From the NCBI RefSeq assembly GCF_900108475.1, contig NZ_FNWO01000001.1:124001-188000 (forward strand): DNA of 64,000 bases, given 5' to 3'. The translations under genes were made by a program, and so were the position numbers. Below, piece by piece: positions 31,829-40,727 of this stretch (position 1 is its first letter; every line of letters begins with the position of its first letter). A model generated the notes under the pieces. It ran no database searches. It saw nothing but the letters and a program-made list of their open reading frames with translations, and had not been told where the DNA came from. Source of the stretch: Magnetospirillum fulvum. GTDB lineage: Bacteria > Pseudomonadota > Alphaproteobacteria > Rhodospirillales > Magnetospirillaceae.

Positions 31829-32362
31829 ATGCGAAAACTCTTCCTGCTCCGACACGCCAAATCGAGTTGGGACGATCCGGTTCTAACTGATTTCGACCGC
31901 CCGCTCAGCCGACGGGGCCGTGACGCGGCGGCCCGAATCGCCGCTTTTATCGAGCGAATCGGTCTTACGCCTAATCTGGCGCTGGTCTCGACCGCGCGGC
32001 GTACCCGCGAGACCTGGGACGTGCTGGCCGAGACGATCCCCGCCATTCCCACCTCGTTTGAACCCTGCCTCTACGCCGCCGGGCAAAGCGACCTGCTCCG
32101 GCGTTTGCAGAAGCTTGATCCTCCGCTCGAATCGGTGATCGTGGTCGGACACAATCCCGGCCTGGAGCGGCTGGCCGACTTCCTGGGCGGCGGACAAGGC
32201 GAGCCGGTGGCGCTCGACCGGATGGCGCGGAAATACCCGACCGGGGCCTTGGCCGAACTGACCCTCGACGTCCCCGGCTGGGACCAGTTGCAATGCGGCT
32301 GCGGCCGGATCACCCGCTTTACCCGCCCGGTCGATCTTGACGGCGAGGAAGACGACGATTGA
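31829..32362 (+). CDS. Histidine phosphatase, SixA-like
   Basis: A 177-residue histidine-phosphatase-superfamily protein. It has the catalytic [12 protein letters not shown] (RHG-type, here RHA, about 7-9), [13 protein letters not shown], and the second His in [11 protein letters not shown]. SixA removes phosphate from phosphohistidine on HPt or NPr proteins; the substrate here is unknown. The start is ATG 31829 after GAGAGG. It is divergent from ppk1 across 87 bp that contain a TATATA stretch and a GGGGA/TCCCC hairpin (31759-31773). Confidence 0.88.
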   Translation: MRKLFLLRHAKSSWDDPVLTDFDRPLSRRGRDAAARIAAFIERIGLTPNLALVSTARRTRETWDVLAETIPAIPTSFEPCLYAAGQSDLLRRLQKLDPPLESVIVVGHNPGLERLADFLGGGQGEPVALDRMARKYPTGALAELTLDVPGWDQLQCGCGRITRFTRPVDLDGEEDDD

Positions 32363-32593
32363 GCAAACGATCTCCCTGCCGCCCTGTTCTACCCGCCATC
32401 GCAACCGTTCCGGTCTGCCCTCCCCTTTTCCAATCCATCATAGAAAAAAACGGCATTTTCTTTTTTTAAGTGTGTCTTGGCAGGCATGCACCTCCCTCGG
32501 GATCGCATCGCCCCGTACCCAAGCCATCGGGGATGTTCGCGGCCGACGCGATGTGCTAAGTCATTCGACCCGATTTGAAACAGGGACGTCACA

Positions 32594-33223
32594 ATGGAGC
32601 GTTTGGTCGAGGGATTCCGGCATTTCCGCGCCACCTATTTCGAAGAGAACAGAACTCTGTTCGAAACTCTGGCCCAGGGCGGACAAAGGCCCAAAGTGCT
32701 GTTGATCGGCTGTTCGGATTCCCGGGTCGATCCCGGCCTGTTGTTCGGGACTCAACCGGGCGAGATGTTCGTCATCCGCAACGTTGCCAATCTGGTCCCG
32801 CCGTTCGAGACCACCGGCACCTATCACGGAACCTCGGCCGCGATCGAATTCGCCATCCGCAAGCTTGACGTCGAGCATACGGTGGTGCTGGGCCATGCCG
32901 GTTGCGGCGGCGTCCGCGCCCTGATCGAAGACGAGGTCGCCGACGGCACCAATTTCGTCCGTCCCTGGATGGGAATCGCCCAAGCCGCCCGCGACCGCTA
33001 TCTCACCCTGGCCCACAGCGCGGGCGAGAACCGGAATTACGCCCGGCAGATGTGCGAACGGGAAACGGTGGCGATCTCGCTGGCCAATCTGATGACCTTT
33101 CCCTGGATTCGCGAACGGGTTGAGCAGGGCAAGCTGACCCTGCACGGCTGGTGGTTCGACGTCGAGAAAGGGCAATTGTGGAAGCTCGATTCCGAGACGA
33201 AGGCGTTTTTGCAAATCGCCTGA
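32594..33223 (+). CDS. Beta-class carbonic anhydrase
   Basis: This enzyme interconverts CO2 and bicarbonate in the cytoplasm. The 209-residue protein has all zinc-site residues: Cys40, Asp42 and Arg44 in GCSDSRVDPG, and His101 and Cys104 in LGHAGCGGVRAL. IRNVANLVPP matches the family. The 231-bp gap upstream is AT-rich around 32440-32470, with A and T runs, and may hold the promoter. A bidirectional hairpin separates it from smpB. Confidence 0.95.
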   Translation: MERLVEGFRHFRATYFEENRTLFETLAQGGQRPKVLLIGCSDSRVDPGLLFGTQPGEMFVIRNVANLVPPFETTGTYHGTSAAIEFAIRKLDVEHTVVLGHAGCGGVRALIEDEVADGTNFVRPWMGIAQAARDRYLTLAHSAGENRNYARQMCERETVAISLANLMTFPWIRERVEQGKLTLHGWWFDVEKGQLWKLDSETKAFLQIA

Positions 33224-33230
33224 GCGGACG

Positions 33231-33254
33231 AAAAAAGGGGGCCTCGCGGCCCCC
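33231..33254 (-). terminator. Rho-independent terminator of smpB
   Basis: GGGGGCC (33237-33243) and GGCCCCC (33248-33254) form a perfect 7-bp stem with a 4-base loop. On the minus strand it is followed by TTTTTT (33236-33231), directly at the smpB stop codon. On the plus strand it could also attenuate transcripts from the carbonic anhydrase gene. Confidence 0.88.
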
Positions 33255-33721
33255 TATTCCTTGCCCTTTTCGCGCATCAGCCGCGCCTTGTCGCGGTTCC
33301 AGTCGCGTTCCTTGATCGCCTCGCGCTTGTCGTGCAGCTTTTTACCCTTGGCCAGCCCAAGCTGAACCTTGGCCAGCCCGCGCGGGCCGAAATGGATGTC
33401 GAGCGGAACCAGGGTCATCCCGTCCTTGGTGATCGCACCCATCAGCTTGGCCATTTCCCGCTTGTGCAGCAGCAGCTTGCGCGGCCGCCGCGTCTCATGC
33501 GGAAACGGCATCTTCGACTGATATTCGGGGATATAGGCGTTAAACAGATACAATTCGTCGTGCATCGGCCCGGCATAGGCTTCGTTGACGTTGCCCTTGC
33601 CAACCCGCAGCGACTTGATTTCGGTCCCGACCAGCATGATCCCGGCCTCAATCTCCGACACGATGAAGTAATCGTGGCGGGCGCGGCGGTTCTGGGCGGC
33701 GATATGACCGGGAAGCGACAT
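33254..33721 (-). CDS. smpB: SsrA-binding protein SmpB
   Basis: SmpB binds tmRNA and brings it to stalled ribosomes for trans-translation. The 155-residue protein has [20 protein letters not shown] at the N terminus, [18 protein letters not shown], and the basic C-terminal tail [19 protein letters not shown] that enters the ribosome. It is eight bases downstream of dapA, the usual alphaproteobacterial dapA-smpB pairing. The tmRNA gene itself is not in the window. Confidence 0.97.
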   Translation of the reverse strand: MSLPGHIAAQNRRARHDYFIVSEIEAGIMLVGTEIKSLRVGKGNVNEAYAGPMHDELYLFNAYIPEYQSKMPFPHETRRPRKLLLHKREMAKLMGAITKDGMTLVPLDIHFGPRGLAKVQLGLAKGKKLHDKREAIKERDWNRDKARLMREKGKE

Positions 33722-33729
33722 CGCCGCGC

Positions 33730-34602
33730 TCAGATCAGGTCGAGGGAGCGCATCGCCGCCTCGACCTTGGCCCGGGCGGCGGGAGAGGCCGGCACCAGCG
33801 GCAGGCGGACGTCGGGCTCGCCCCGACCGAGCAGGCTGAAAGCATACTTCACCGGCACCGGATTACCCTCGCAGAACATCGCGTCATGCAGCGGCATCAG
33901 CCGGTCGCGGATCGCGAAACAGGTGGCGAGATCGCCCGCCGCCCAGGCGTTCTGCATTTGCGCACACAGGCCGGGCACGATGTTCGAAGTCACCGAGATG
34001 CAGCCGACGCCGCCTTGGGCGTTGAAAGCGGTGGCGGTGGCGTCCTCGCCCGACAATTGGCACAGCCGGTCGCCCAGCGCGGCACGGATTTGCAGCGGCC
34101 GGGCCAGATCGGCGGTGGCATCCTTGATGCCCACGATATTGGGGATTTCGGCCAGCCGGATAAAGGTCTCGACCGAGATGTTGACCACCGAGCGGCCGGG
34201 GATGTTGTAGACGACGATCGGAATATCGACCGCCTGGGCAATCGCCTCGAAATGGCGGAACAGCCCTTCCTGGCTCGGCTTGTTGTAATAAGGCGCCACC
34301 ACCAGGGCGGCATCGGCTCCGGCGGCGCGGGCATGGCGGGTGAGGTCGATCGCCTCGTCGGTCGAGTTCGAGCCGGTTCCGGCGATCACCGGCACCCGGC
34401 CGCGGGCAACCTCGATGCACAATTCGACCACCCGGTGATGCTCGGTATGCGACAGAGTCGGCGATTCGCCGGTGGTGCCGCAGGGAACCAAAGCGTGGGT
34501 GCCTTGCTCGATCTGCCAGGCGACCAGATCCTGAAACGCCTTCTCATCCACCCGCCCCTGGCGGAATGGAGTGATGAGGGCGGTGATAGATCCTTTGAAC
34601 AT
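33730..34602 (-). CDS. dapA: 4-hydroxy-tetrahydrodipicolinate synthase
   Basis: DapA condenses pyruvate with aspartate semialdehyde in lysine and diaminopimelate synthesis. The 290-residue product begins [13 protein letters not shown] and has [11 protein letters not shown] (Thr43-Thr44), VVYNIPGRS (Tyr132) and [10 protein letters not shown] with the Schiff-base Lys160. In-frame ATG codons also occur at 34611 and 34677; 34602 gives the usual family length. No clear ribosome site decides between 34602 and 34611. Confidence 0.95.
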   Translation of the reverse strand: MFKGSITALITPFRQGRVDEKAFQDLVAWQIEQGTHALVPCGTTGESPTLSHTEHHRVVELCIEVARGRVPVIAGTGSNSTDEAIDLTRHARAAGADAALVVAPYYNKPSQEGLFRHFEAIAQAVDIPIVVYNIPGRSVVNISVETFIRLAEIPNIVGIKDATADLARPLQIRAALGDRLCQLSGEDATATAFNAQGGVGCISVTSNIVPGLCAQMQNAWAAGDLATCFAIRDRLMPLHDAMFCEGNPVPVKYAFSLLGRGEPDVRLPLVPASPAARAKVEAAMRSLDLI

Positions 34603-34689
34603 GGCAGACATCCGAATGACGATTGAAAACCGAGGCAAGGACATTAGCCCCAACCCGCCGCCGGGGCAACGGGGCAAGACGAGTGGCCC

Positions 34690-35454
34690 CTATCCTTCCC
34701 AGGAGATCGCGGCAGCCTCGCGCAGCACCGACTCGGCCGCCGGGCTGTAACCCCCGTCGTCCCGATGCAGCACGAGACCGGGCAAGAGGGCGAAGGGCGT
34801 GCGCGATCCCTTGCGCGCCGCGACGATCACCCGACCCGCCGCACGGCCGGGCTTGGGCCAGAGCGGCAGCACCCTCACCTCCCCCAGCCCCCGCCCGGCG
34901 AACGCGGCCAGCAATTCCTCCAGCCGGTCGGCGCGGTGGATCACCCACAGCCGCCCCTTGGGCGCCAACAGCCGGGCCGCCGCCTTGACCCAGGCCGCCA
35001 GATCGCCCGCGGACTCGACATGGGCCAGCGCCTTCGACCCTTCGGGCGGGGCGGTGCCACGACCGGGCGGCTGGAAGGGGGGATTGGTCATCACATGGGC
35101 GAAGCCGCCCCCCGTAAGTTCAGGCGGCGGCGACAGGGCCGACCCTTCGACGATCTTGAACCTGTCGGGCGGATGGCCGTTGGCGTCACCGTTGCGCCGG
35201 GCCAAATCGGCCATCCCGGCCTGGAGTTCCAGCCCGGTGACCCGCGCCAGCGGCTGGCGGGCCAGCAGACACAGCCCGGCCGCACCGACGCCGCAGCCGA
35301 GATCAAGCACCGTCTCGTCCGGTTCGACCGTCATTGCGGCGGCCAGAAAAACCGGGTCGATGGCGGCGCGATAGCCCTTCGCGGGCTGGCAAAGCCGCAC
35401 CCTTCCGCCGATCAGACGGTCCTCGGTGACGCTCGCGAGTTCGTCGCCCGGCAT
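34690..35454 (-). CDS. SAM-dependent methyltransferase, TrmN6/YfiC-like
   Basis: A 254-residue class I methyltransferase. It has the SAM-binding motif VLDLGCGVGAAGLCL (about 49-63) and the N6-adenine-type catalytic motif NPPF in HVMTNPPFQPPG. N-terminal LCQPAKGYRAAIDPVFLAA is typical of the TrmN6 group, which methylates A37 of tRNA-Val in E. coli. Target is inferred from similarity of motifs only. It lies next to dapA on the same strand and is divergent from the prenyl synthase. Confidence 0.85.
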   Translation of the reverse strand: MPGDELASVTEDRLIGGRVRLCQPAKGYRAAIDPVFLAAAMTVEPDETVLDLGCGVGAAGLCLLARQPLARVTGLELQAGMADLARRNGDANGHPPDRFKIVEGSALSPPPELTGGGFAHVMTNPPFQPPGRGTAPPEGSKALAHVESAGDLAAWVKAAARLLAPKGRLWVIHRADRLEELLAAFAGRGLGEVRVLPLWPKPGRAAGRVIVAARKGSRTPFALLPGLVLHRDDGGYSPAAESVLREAAAISWEG

Positions 35455-35569
35455 TCCCCCTCCAAAAAACCCTTAACGCTCTGCGATGTAAGCTTGACCG
35501 ACTTTCCGCCGCAACACTATGTTCGTCCCGCGATCCGGCATGGATCGGAGTGGGAGGAGTTTGGGTACC

Positions 35570-36589
35570 GTGGCGATTGAGGGCTCTCTCGACAATAAAA
35601 GCGACCGCGTGGCCAAAAGCCTGGACGGACTGTTAACTTTGGTCAAGGACGACCTTGAACAGGTCAACCGCACCATCGTCGATCACATGCACAGCCCGAT
35701 TGCCCTGATTCCGCAGTTGGCCGGGCACATCATCGCGGCTGGCGGCAAACGGCTGCGCCCGGTGCTGACCCTGGCTTCGGCCAAGCTGGTCGGCTATGAG
35801 GGCGACCGGCATGTCAAGCTGGCGGCGGTGATCGAGCTGTTGCACACCGCGACCTTGCTGCATGACGACGTCGTCGATGAATCCGAGTTGCGGCGCGGAC
35901 GGGCATCGGCCAACGCCTTGTTCGGCAATCAGCCGAGCGTGCTGGTCGGCGACTTCCTGTTCTCGCGCTCGTTCGAACTGATGGTCGAGGACGGCTCGCT
36001 GCGGGTGCTGGCGATTCTGTCGCGCGCCTCGGCGGTGATTGCCGAAGGCGAGGTGCTCCAGCTGATCACCGCCAACGACACCGAGACCACCGTCGAATCC
36101 TATCTTCAGGTGATCTGTTCGAAGACCGCCGCTTTGTTCGCCGCTGCCTGCCGCATCGGCGCGGTGGTGTCCGACCGCCCCTCGGCGGAAGAAGAGGCGC
36201 TGGCCGCTTATGGCCTCAGCCTCGGCATCGCCTTCCAGCTGATCGACGACGCGCTCGATTATTCCGCCCGCGAGGCCGAGTTGGGCAAGACCGTCGGCGA
36301 CGATTTCCGCGAGGGCAAGATCACCCTGCCGGTCATCCACGCCTTCCATGCCGGCGACGACGAGGAAAAGGCGTTCTGGCGCCGCTGCCTCGAAAAGCTA
36401 GACCAGCAGGATGGCGATCTCGAACACGCCAACGCCCTGCTGGCCAAGCATGGCAGCGTCGAGGTTACCATTGCGCACGCCCGCCAGTATGGCGAGGACG
36501 CCCGCGCCGCCCTGGCGATCTTCCCCGATTGTGCGGCCCGTCAGGCGATGCTTGATGTCATCGATTTCTGTATCGAGCGGGCTTACTAA
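35570..36589 (+). CDS. ispB: Polyprenyl (octaprenyl/decaprenyl) diphosphate synthase
   Basis: This trans-prenyltransferase extends farnesyl diphosphate to make the side chain of quinones. The 339-residue product has GGKRLRPVLTLASAKL, the first aspartate-rich motif LLHDDVVDE (DDVVD, 99-103) and the second, FQLIDDALDYS. I chose the GTG at 35570, ten bases after GGGAGGAG; an in-frame TTG at 35561 and an upstream ATG at 35519 are possible. Chain length cannot be read from sequence here. It would supply ubiquinone, and possibly rhodoquinone for the frd operon. Confidence 0.92.
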   Translation: MAIEGSLDNKSDRVAKSLDGLLTLVKDDLEQVNRTIVDHMHSPIALIPQLAGHIIAAGGKRLRPVLTLASAKLVGYEGDRHVKLAAVIELLHTATLLHDDVVDESELRRGRASANALFGNQPSVLVGDFLFSRSFELMVEDGSLRVLAILSRASAVIAEGEVLQLITANDTETTVESYLQVICSKTAALFAAACRIGAVVSDRPSAEEEALAAYGLSLGIAFQLIDDALDYSAREAELGKTVGDDFREGKITLPVIHAFHAGDDEEKAFWRRCLEKLDQQDGDLEHANALLAKHGSVEVTIAHARQYGEDARAALAIFPDCAARQAMLDVIDFCIERAY

Positions 36590-36620
36590 AGCCACGCGCA
36601 TCGAACAGAGTAGATTAGAA

Positions 36621-36657
36621 AGAGAGCGGACTCCGTTGAGTCCGCTCTCTTTTTTTG
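36621..36657 (+). terminator. Rho-independent terminator after ispB
   Basis: A perfect 13-bp stem, AGAGAGCGGACTC (36621-36633) with GAGTCCGCTCTCT (36638-36650), has a CGTT loop and is followed by six T. It lies 31 bp after the ispB stop and directly abuts the stop of the convergent GH1 gene, insulating the two. Confidence 0.95.
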
Positions 36658-38061
36658 TCAGGCGACCCGGCCGGTCCGGATCAGTTCGGCGAACCAGCGA
36701 TAGCTGTCCTTCGGCGTCCGTTTCAGGGTGTCGTAATCGACCCGAACCAGACCGAACCGCTTCGACAGGCCGAACGCCCACTCGAAATTGTCGAGCAGCG
36801 ACCACACCAGATAGCCTTTGACGTTACAACCGTCCTTCAGGGCGCGGGCAACCTCGGCGACGTGGTCCTTCAGGAAGGCGACCCGCTCGGAATCGTGGAC
36901 CTGCCCGTCGGGCGAGACGACATCGTCATAGGCGGCCCCGTTCTCGGCGATAAACACCGCCGGGTTGCCGTACAAATTCTTGAATTCCTGCAACAGGTCG
37001 TACAGCCCGTCGGGCTGGACCGGCCAGCCCATCCCGGTCCAGCGGTCGCAATGGGCATTACCCCAGCCGACATCGAACGGACGGCCGGGTTCGTGGCGCA
37101 TCGTCATCCGCGAATAATAATTGATCCCAAGCGAATCGATCGGGAAGCGGATCGTCTCCAGATCGCCGGGCTTGACGATCGGGGCCATCTGTTCGGCCAG
37201 CACGTCGGGAATGGCACCGCGCAGCACCCCGTCCAGCGCCACCCGGTTCCACACCGCGTCCCAGCGGATCGCGGCGGCGCGGTTCAACGGATCGTCGTTT
37301 TCGGGCCGGGCGGGTTGGAGGCTGATGACGGTGCCGACGCGCAGGTCCGACCGTTCGGCCCGCATCGCCCGGAACGCGGTTCCTTGGGCCAGATTCTGGT
37401 GATGAAGCACCTTGAGGATGCCCAGATCGCCCGCCCGCAGACCGGGAGCGTGCTCGGCGGTGCCATGACCGATGATCGCCACCACGTTCGGCTCGTTCAA
37501 GGTGAACCAATCCTTGACCCGGTCGCCCAGACGGGCGACGGCGATCCGGGCATAATCGGCGAAGGGAGCGACGATCTCGCGGCCCTGCCAGCCCCCGGCA
37601 TCCTGAAGCGGCTGCGGCAGATCCCAATGATAGAGACAGGCCATCGGGCGAATCCCGGCGGCGAGAATCTTATCGACCAGACGGTCGTAGAACTCCAGCC
37701 CCTTGGGATTGATCGCGCCGGTTCCGGCGGGAACGATCCGTGGCCAGGCCAGCGAGAAGCGATAGGCGGAAAAGCCAGCCTGCTTCATCAGGGCGATATC
37801 TTCGGCATAGCGGTGATAATGGTCGCAGGCGATCCGGGCCGAACTGCCGTCGAGGATATGGCCCTGGGCGGTGAAGGTGTCCCAGATCGAAGGGCCGCGA
37901 CCATCGGTCTCGGTTGCGCCCTCGATCTGATAGGCCGCGCTGGACGCGCCCCAGAAGAAATCCTTGGGGAACTGACGGGCAGGCGCGGCTTCGGTGGGTC
38001 TGGCGATACTCATGGCGGCAAATCCGGCGAGGAACTGACGACGATTCGGCTTCATGGTCAC
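36658..38061 (-). CDS. Glycoside hydrolase family 1 beta-glucosidase with Tat signal
   Basis: A 467-residue GH1 enzyme expected to hydrolyse beta-glucosides. It has DFFWGASSAAYQIEGA near residue 34, WFTLNEPNVV with the acid/base Glu190, and VFIAENGAAYDD with the nucleophile Glu373. The N terminus has a twin-arginine motif (PNRRQFLAGF), a short hydrophobic run and an Ala-rich cleavage region (TEAAPA), so export by Tat to the periplasm is predicted, which is unusual for GH1. The start is GTG at 38061, overlapping the acylphosphatase stop as GTGA, or ATG at 38055; there is no strong ribosome site. Confidence 0.9.
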   Translation of the reverse strand: MTMKPNRRQFLAGFAAMSIARPTEAAPARQFPKDFFWGASSAAYQIEGATETDGRGPSIWDTFTAQGHILDGSSARIACDHYHRYAEDIALMKQAGFSAYRFSLAWPRIVPAGTGAINPKGLEFYDRLVDKILAAGIRPMACLYHWDLPQPLQDAGGWQGREIVAPFADYARIAVARLGDRVKDWFTLNEPNVVAIIGHGTAEHAPGLRAGDLGILKVLHHQNLAQGTAFRAMRAERSDLRVGTVISLQPARPENDDPLNRAAAIRWDAVWNRVALDGVLRGAIPDVLAEQMAPIVKPGDLETIRFPIDSLGINYYSRMTMRHEPGRPFDVGWGNAHCDRWTGMGWPVQPDGLYDLLQEFKNLYGNPAVFIAENGAAYDDVVSPDGQVHDSERVAFLKDHVAEVARALKDGCNVKGYLVWSLLDNFEWAFGLSKRFGLVRVDYDTLKRTPKDSYRWFAELIRTGRVA

Positions 38062-38342
38062 ACCGTGGGGCGCTGGTGAAAGCCGGGCCCCGCCGGAGCT
38101 TCGGCGGGCTCGACCAAGAGGCGCGAGACGCGGGCGGCGGGAGGCCCGATCCGACAGGCGGCGACCATCGCCTCAACCGTTGCGGCCGGGCCGGAGAACA
38201 GGGCTTCGACCGAACCGTCAGAGCGGTTACGGACCCAGCCGGACAGGGCGGAGGCCGTGGCCCGCTCCACCGTCCAACCCCGGAACCAGACGCCCTGGAC
38301 CCGGCCTTCGATCAGCACCCGAACGCTTTTCGTCTCCGTCAT
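38058..38342 (-). CDS. acyP: Acylphosphatase
   Basis: A 94-residue small enzyme that hydrolyses acyl phosphates. It has the conserved VLIEGRVQGVWFRGWT (substrate-binding Arg at about 21) and GWVRNRSDGSVEALFSG with the catalytic Asn (about 39). Length is normal. It overlaps the GH1 gene by four bases, so the two are co-translated, a pairing with no obvious metabolic logic. Confidence 0.95.
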   Translation of the reverse strand: MTETKSVRVLIEGRVQGVWFRGWTVERATASALSGWVRNRSDGSVEALFSGPAATVEAMVAACRIGPPAARVSRLLVEPAEAPAGPGFHQRPTV

Positions 38343-38376
38343 GACGACGATTAAAGCATGGCCGCGCCCGGGTGAC

Positions 38377-38437
38377 TAGGTCCTGTCCCCATAACCCTCG
38401 CGCGTCGCGACCGTGACGTTTATGGGGACAGGACCTA
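38377..38437. repeat. REP-like palindrome with perfect 18-bp inverted repeats
   Basis: TAGGTCCTGTCCCCATAA (38377-38394) is repeated exactly in inverted orientation as TTATGGGGACAGGACCTA (38420-38437). The 25-bp centre itself holds a small palindrome, TCGCG-CGT-CGCGA (38398-38410). The right arm contains the TAG stop of the minus-strand permease gene. The GGGGACAGG core resembles REP-type palindromes spread by Y1 (RAYT) transposases in other proteobacteria; this link is an inference. It could also act as a terminator-like hairpin. Confidence 0.7.
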
Positions 38438-39829
38438 AAGCCAGCCCAGCAGTTTCCACCACAGAAAATCGAGCGGCAGCAGCACCACCACGCTGATCAG
38501 AGCCAGCAGCAGGCACAGATCGCGAGCGGGCTTCAACCGCTCGCCGCCCAGATGCATCGCCACCACCAGGGGCGCGGATTCATAGGGCAGGATCGGGTTC
38601 GAGAAGCCGAGAACCTGGCTCATCAGCACCGCCTCGACCGGCCATCCCGACGCCTCGGCGAGATGGGCGGTCATCGGGGTCAGCACCGCCGGGACGCCGG
38701 GCAACGTCGTCGCCAGCCCCAGCAGGGTCGATAGCGCGGCCAGACCGGCGAAATTGCCGACATCGTTGCCGGGCGAGAGCGGCAGCAGGGTCAAAATCGC
38801 CTCGGCCAGCCGCACCCCCAGCCCCGACGAGCCGACCAGCGCGCCCAGCCCCATGATCCCGGCGACATAGAACATCGAGCCGTAATTGACCTTCTCGCTG
38901 AAATCCTTGCGGTCAACCAGTCCGATCCCCGGCAGCAGCAGCAGCACCGCCGCCGCCATGCTGACCCAGGCCGGGCTGACATGGTGGAGGAAGTCGGTCG
39001 CCCACAAGGCCAGCGCCAGCGCCAGCAGCGCCGACAGACGAATCTCGGCTTTGCTCATCGGCCGGGATACGCCTTCCGCCGCCGCACTCTGCGGCCGGGG
39101 CGTGTCGGGCCACAGCCGGACGATCAGAACCACCATGATCGCCGTCTTCAACAGGCCGAGAACCGGGAAATGGAGTAGCAGATACTCGCCATAGCTGGGG
39201 CTGGCATAGCCCAGCGTCTCGGCCGAGCCGACCAGAACCAGATTGGGCAGATTGGCGGGCAGAATCGAAAAGGTCGGCACATGGCAGCCGAACGCGGCGG
39301 CAAGCACCACCCCGATATGCCCGTTCGATCCGGGGGTGAACCCGGCGCGCGACGCCAGCCCCAGGGCAATCGGCATCAGCAGGATGGCGCGGCCCATCGA
39401 GGAGGGCAGCAAAAAGCCCAGCGCCACTCCGATCAGGGTGGTTCCGGCGATGACGCCCCAATAGGTCGAGCCGAAGGCGACACTGAGGCGGGTGGCGATC
39501 CGTTCGCCCAACCCGGTCGTGCGGACGGCGACCCCCATCACCAAACCGCCGAACACCAGCCACAAGGCAGCGGATTCAAAGCCGCCGAACACCACCTGGG
39601 GCGGGGCGACCTTCAACAGCATCGCGGCGGTAAAGAAGATCACCGCCGTCACCGGTTCCGGCACCGCCCCGGTCGCCCACAGGCCGATACAGGCCACCGC
39701 CAGCGCCAGGGCGGCACTTTCACCGCCGGGCAGCGGGCGAACGATCAGGATCGCCAGACCGGCAGCCAGGGCCAGCCAAGCAAGAGCCTGAGACGGCGTC
39801 AGGCGGGGCAAGGAGAGAGAGGGGGACAT
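38435..39829 (-). CDS. SLC13/DASS family anion (dicarboxylate/sulfate) permease
   Basis: A 464-residue integral membrane protein with about 11-12 hydrophobic helices and the DASS-family layout. The C-terminal signature region contains LGFSNPILPYESAPLVVAM. Such proteins import di- or tricarboxylates or sulfate, often with Na+. The substrate cannot be read here. The start is ATG 39829, preceded by AAGGACGAGG. The stop codon lies inside a REP-like palindrome. It is divergent from a GntR/FadR-type regulator, which probably controls it. Confidence 0.85.
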   Translation of the reverse strand: MSPSLSLPRLTPSQALAWLALAAGLAILIVRPLPGGESAALALAVACIGLWATGAVPEPVTAVIFFTAAMLLKVAPPQVVFGGFESAALWLVFGGLVMGVAVRTTGLGERIATRLSVAFGSTYWGVIAGTTLIGVALGFLLPSSMGRAILLMPIALGLASRAGFTPGSNGHIGVVLAAAFGCHVPTFSILPANLPNLVLVGSAETLGYASPSYGEYLLLHFPVLGLLKTAIMVVLIVRLWPDTPRPQSAAAEGVSRPMSKAEIRLSALLALALALWATDFLHHVSPAWVSMAAAVLLLLPGIGLVDRKDFSEKVNYGSMFYVAGIMGLGALVGSSGLGVRLAEAILTLLPLSPGNDVGNFAGLAALSTLLGLATTLPGVPAVLTPMTAHLAEASGWPVEAVLMSQVLGFSNPILPYESAPLVVAMHLGGERLKPARDLCLLLALISVVVLLPLDFLWWKLLGWL

Positions 39830-39845
39830 CGGCCTCGTCCTTAAT

Positions 39846-39871
39846 GTTTCATGTTACGTGTTACGGTAAAC
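39846..39871. promoter_or_regulatory. Candidate GntR operator between permease and regulator
   Basis: The 111-bp divergent gap contains GTTT...AAAC, an imperfect 26-bp palindrome (18 of 26 positions symmetric) with two internal GTnAC units. It lies about 17 bp upstream of the permease start and 70 bp upstream of the regulator start, as expected for an autoregulated GntR site. The assignment rests on symmetry and position only. Confidence 0.4.
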
Positions 39872-39940
39872 TCGTTTGCGCCGGACGGCAAGCTCGGGCA
39901 GGATCGAGGGCGCGCTTTCCCGCGCCTGACGGATACGAGC

Positions 39941-40603
39941 ATGATGAAGACCGCGACGATAAAACGCACCAATCTGGCCGAACAGGCCTATCAGGCGATC
40001 CGCGACGAATTGTTGACGGGGGATCGCTTTCTGCCCGGCGACAAGATCAGCGTCGAGGATCTGTCGCGTCAGTTGGGGGTCAGCCGGTCGCCGGTCTGGG
40101 CGGCGATCGCCCGGCTGGAAGCCGAGGGGATGGTCGAGGTGCGGCCGCGTCAGGGGGTGTTCTTCGTCGGCTTCGACATCGACCGGCTGCGGGAAATCTT
40201 TGTCGTGCGCGAGGTGCTGGAGGGCGCGGCGGCCCGGCTGGCGGCGGAACGGGCGACGGCGGACGAGATTATCGAACTGCGGCTGTCGATCGAGCGCCAG
40301 CGCGCTTTTATCCAGGCCGGGGCAATCGAGCTTTACACCAATGAAGCCAACCTGTTCCACACTCGCCTGACCGAATTGGGCGGCAACGCCACCCTGACCG
40401 GATTGGTGGCGCAATTATGGACCCGGATCACCGCGATGTGCCTACGCCGCAACCGCAAAGGCGGCGATTTCGACGAACGCACCGACGAGCATGTCGCGAT
40501 GGTCGAAGCGTTGGCGCGGCGCGATGGCGACGCCGCCGAAGCGATCACGCGGGGCCATATCCGCCGTCTTGCCGACTCGATGCGGGCCGCAGATCTTACC
40601 TAA
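39941..40603 (+). CDS. GntR family transcriptional regulator, FadR/FCD subfamily
   Basis: A 220-residue repressor-type protein. The N-terminal winged helix has EDLSRQLGVSRSPVWAAIARLEAEGMVEVRP. The C-terminal FCD domain has EANLFHTRL, DEHVAMVEAL and a final GHIRRL; these His residues match the metal-binding FCD type, which senses carboxylic acids. The start is ATG 39941 (MMKTATI); the frame opens earlier at 39851 but that would cover the operator region. Divergent placement suggests it regulates the DASS permease. Confidence 0.88.
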   Translation: MMKTATIKRTNLAEQAYQAIRDELLTGDRFLPGDKISVEDLSRQLGVSRSPVWAAIARLEAEGMVEVRPRQGVFFVGFDIDRLREIFVVREVLEGAAARLAAERATADEIIELRLSIERQRAFIQAGAIELYTNEANLFHTRLTELGGNATLTGLVAQLWTRITAMCLRRNRKGGDFDERTDEHVAMVEALARRDGDAAEAITRGHIRRLADSMRAADLT

Positions 40604-40665
40604 ACGATCACCCGCAAGAGATTGATAAATAAGACAGACCCCTCCCCGTTCCCTCGGATCGGGTT

Positions 40666-40713
40666 CCAAGGGCTGTGCCCTTGGCGGGCGTGGGCGGAGC
40701 CCACCTCTTTCTT
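40666..40713 (+). terminator. Tandem hairpins between gntR and xseA
   Basis: Two adjacent perfect hairpins: CCAAGGGC (40666-40673) with GCCCTTGG (40677-40684), and GTGGGC (40690-40695) with GCCCAC (40699-40704). They are followed by CTCTTTCTTT. The position between convergent genes fits a terminator for gntR. The paired-hairpin form resembles dispersed intergenic repeats in related genomes, which I cannot verify here. Confidence 0.6.
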
Positions 40714-40727
40714 TAAAAATCAGCCGA

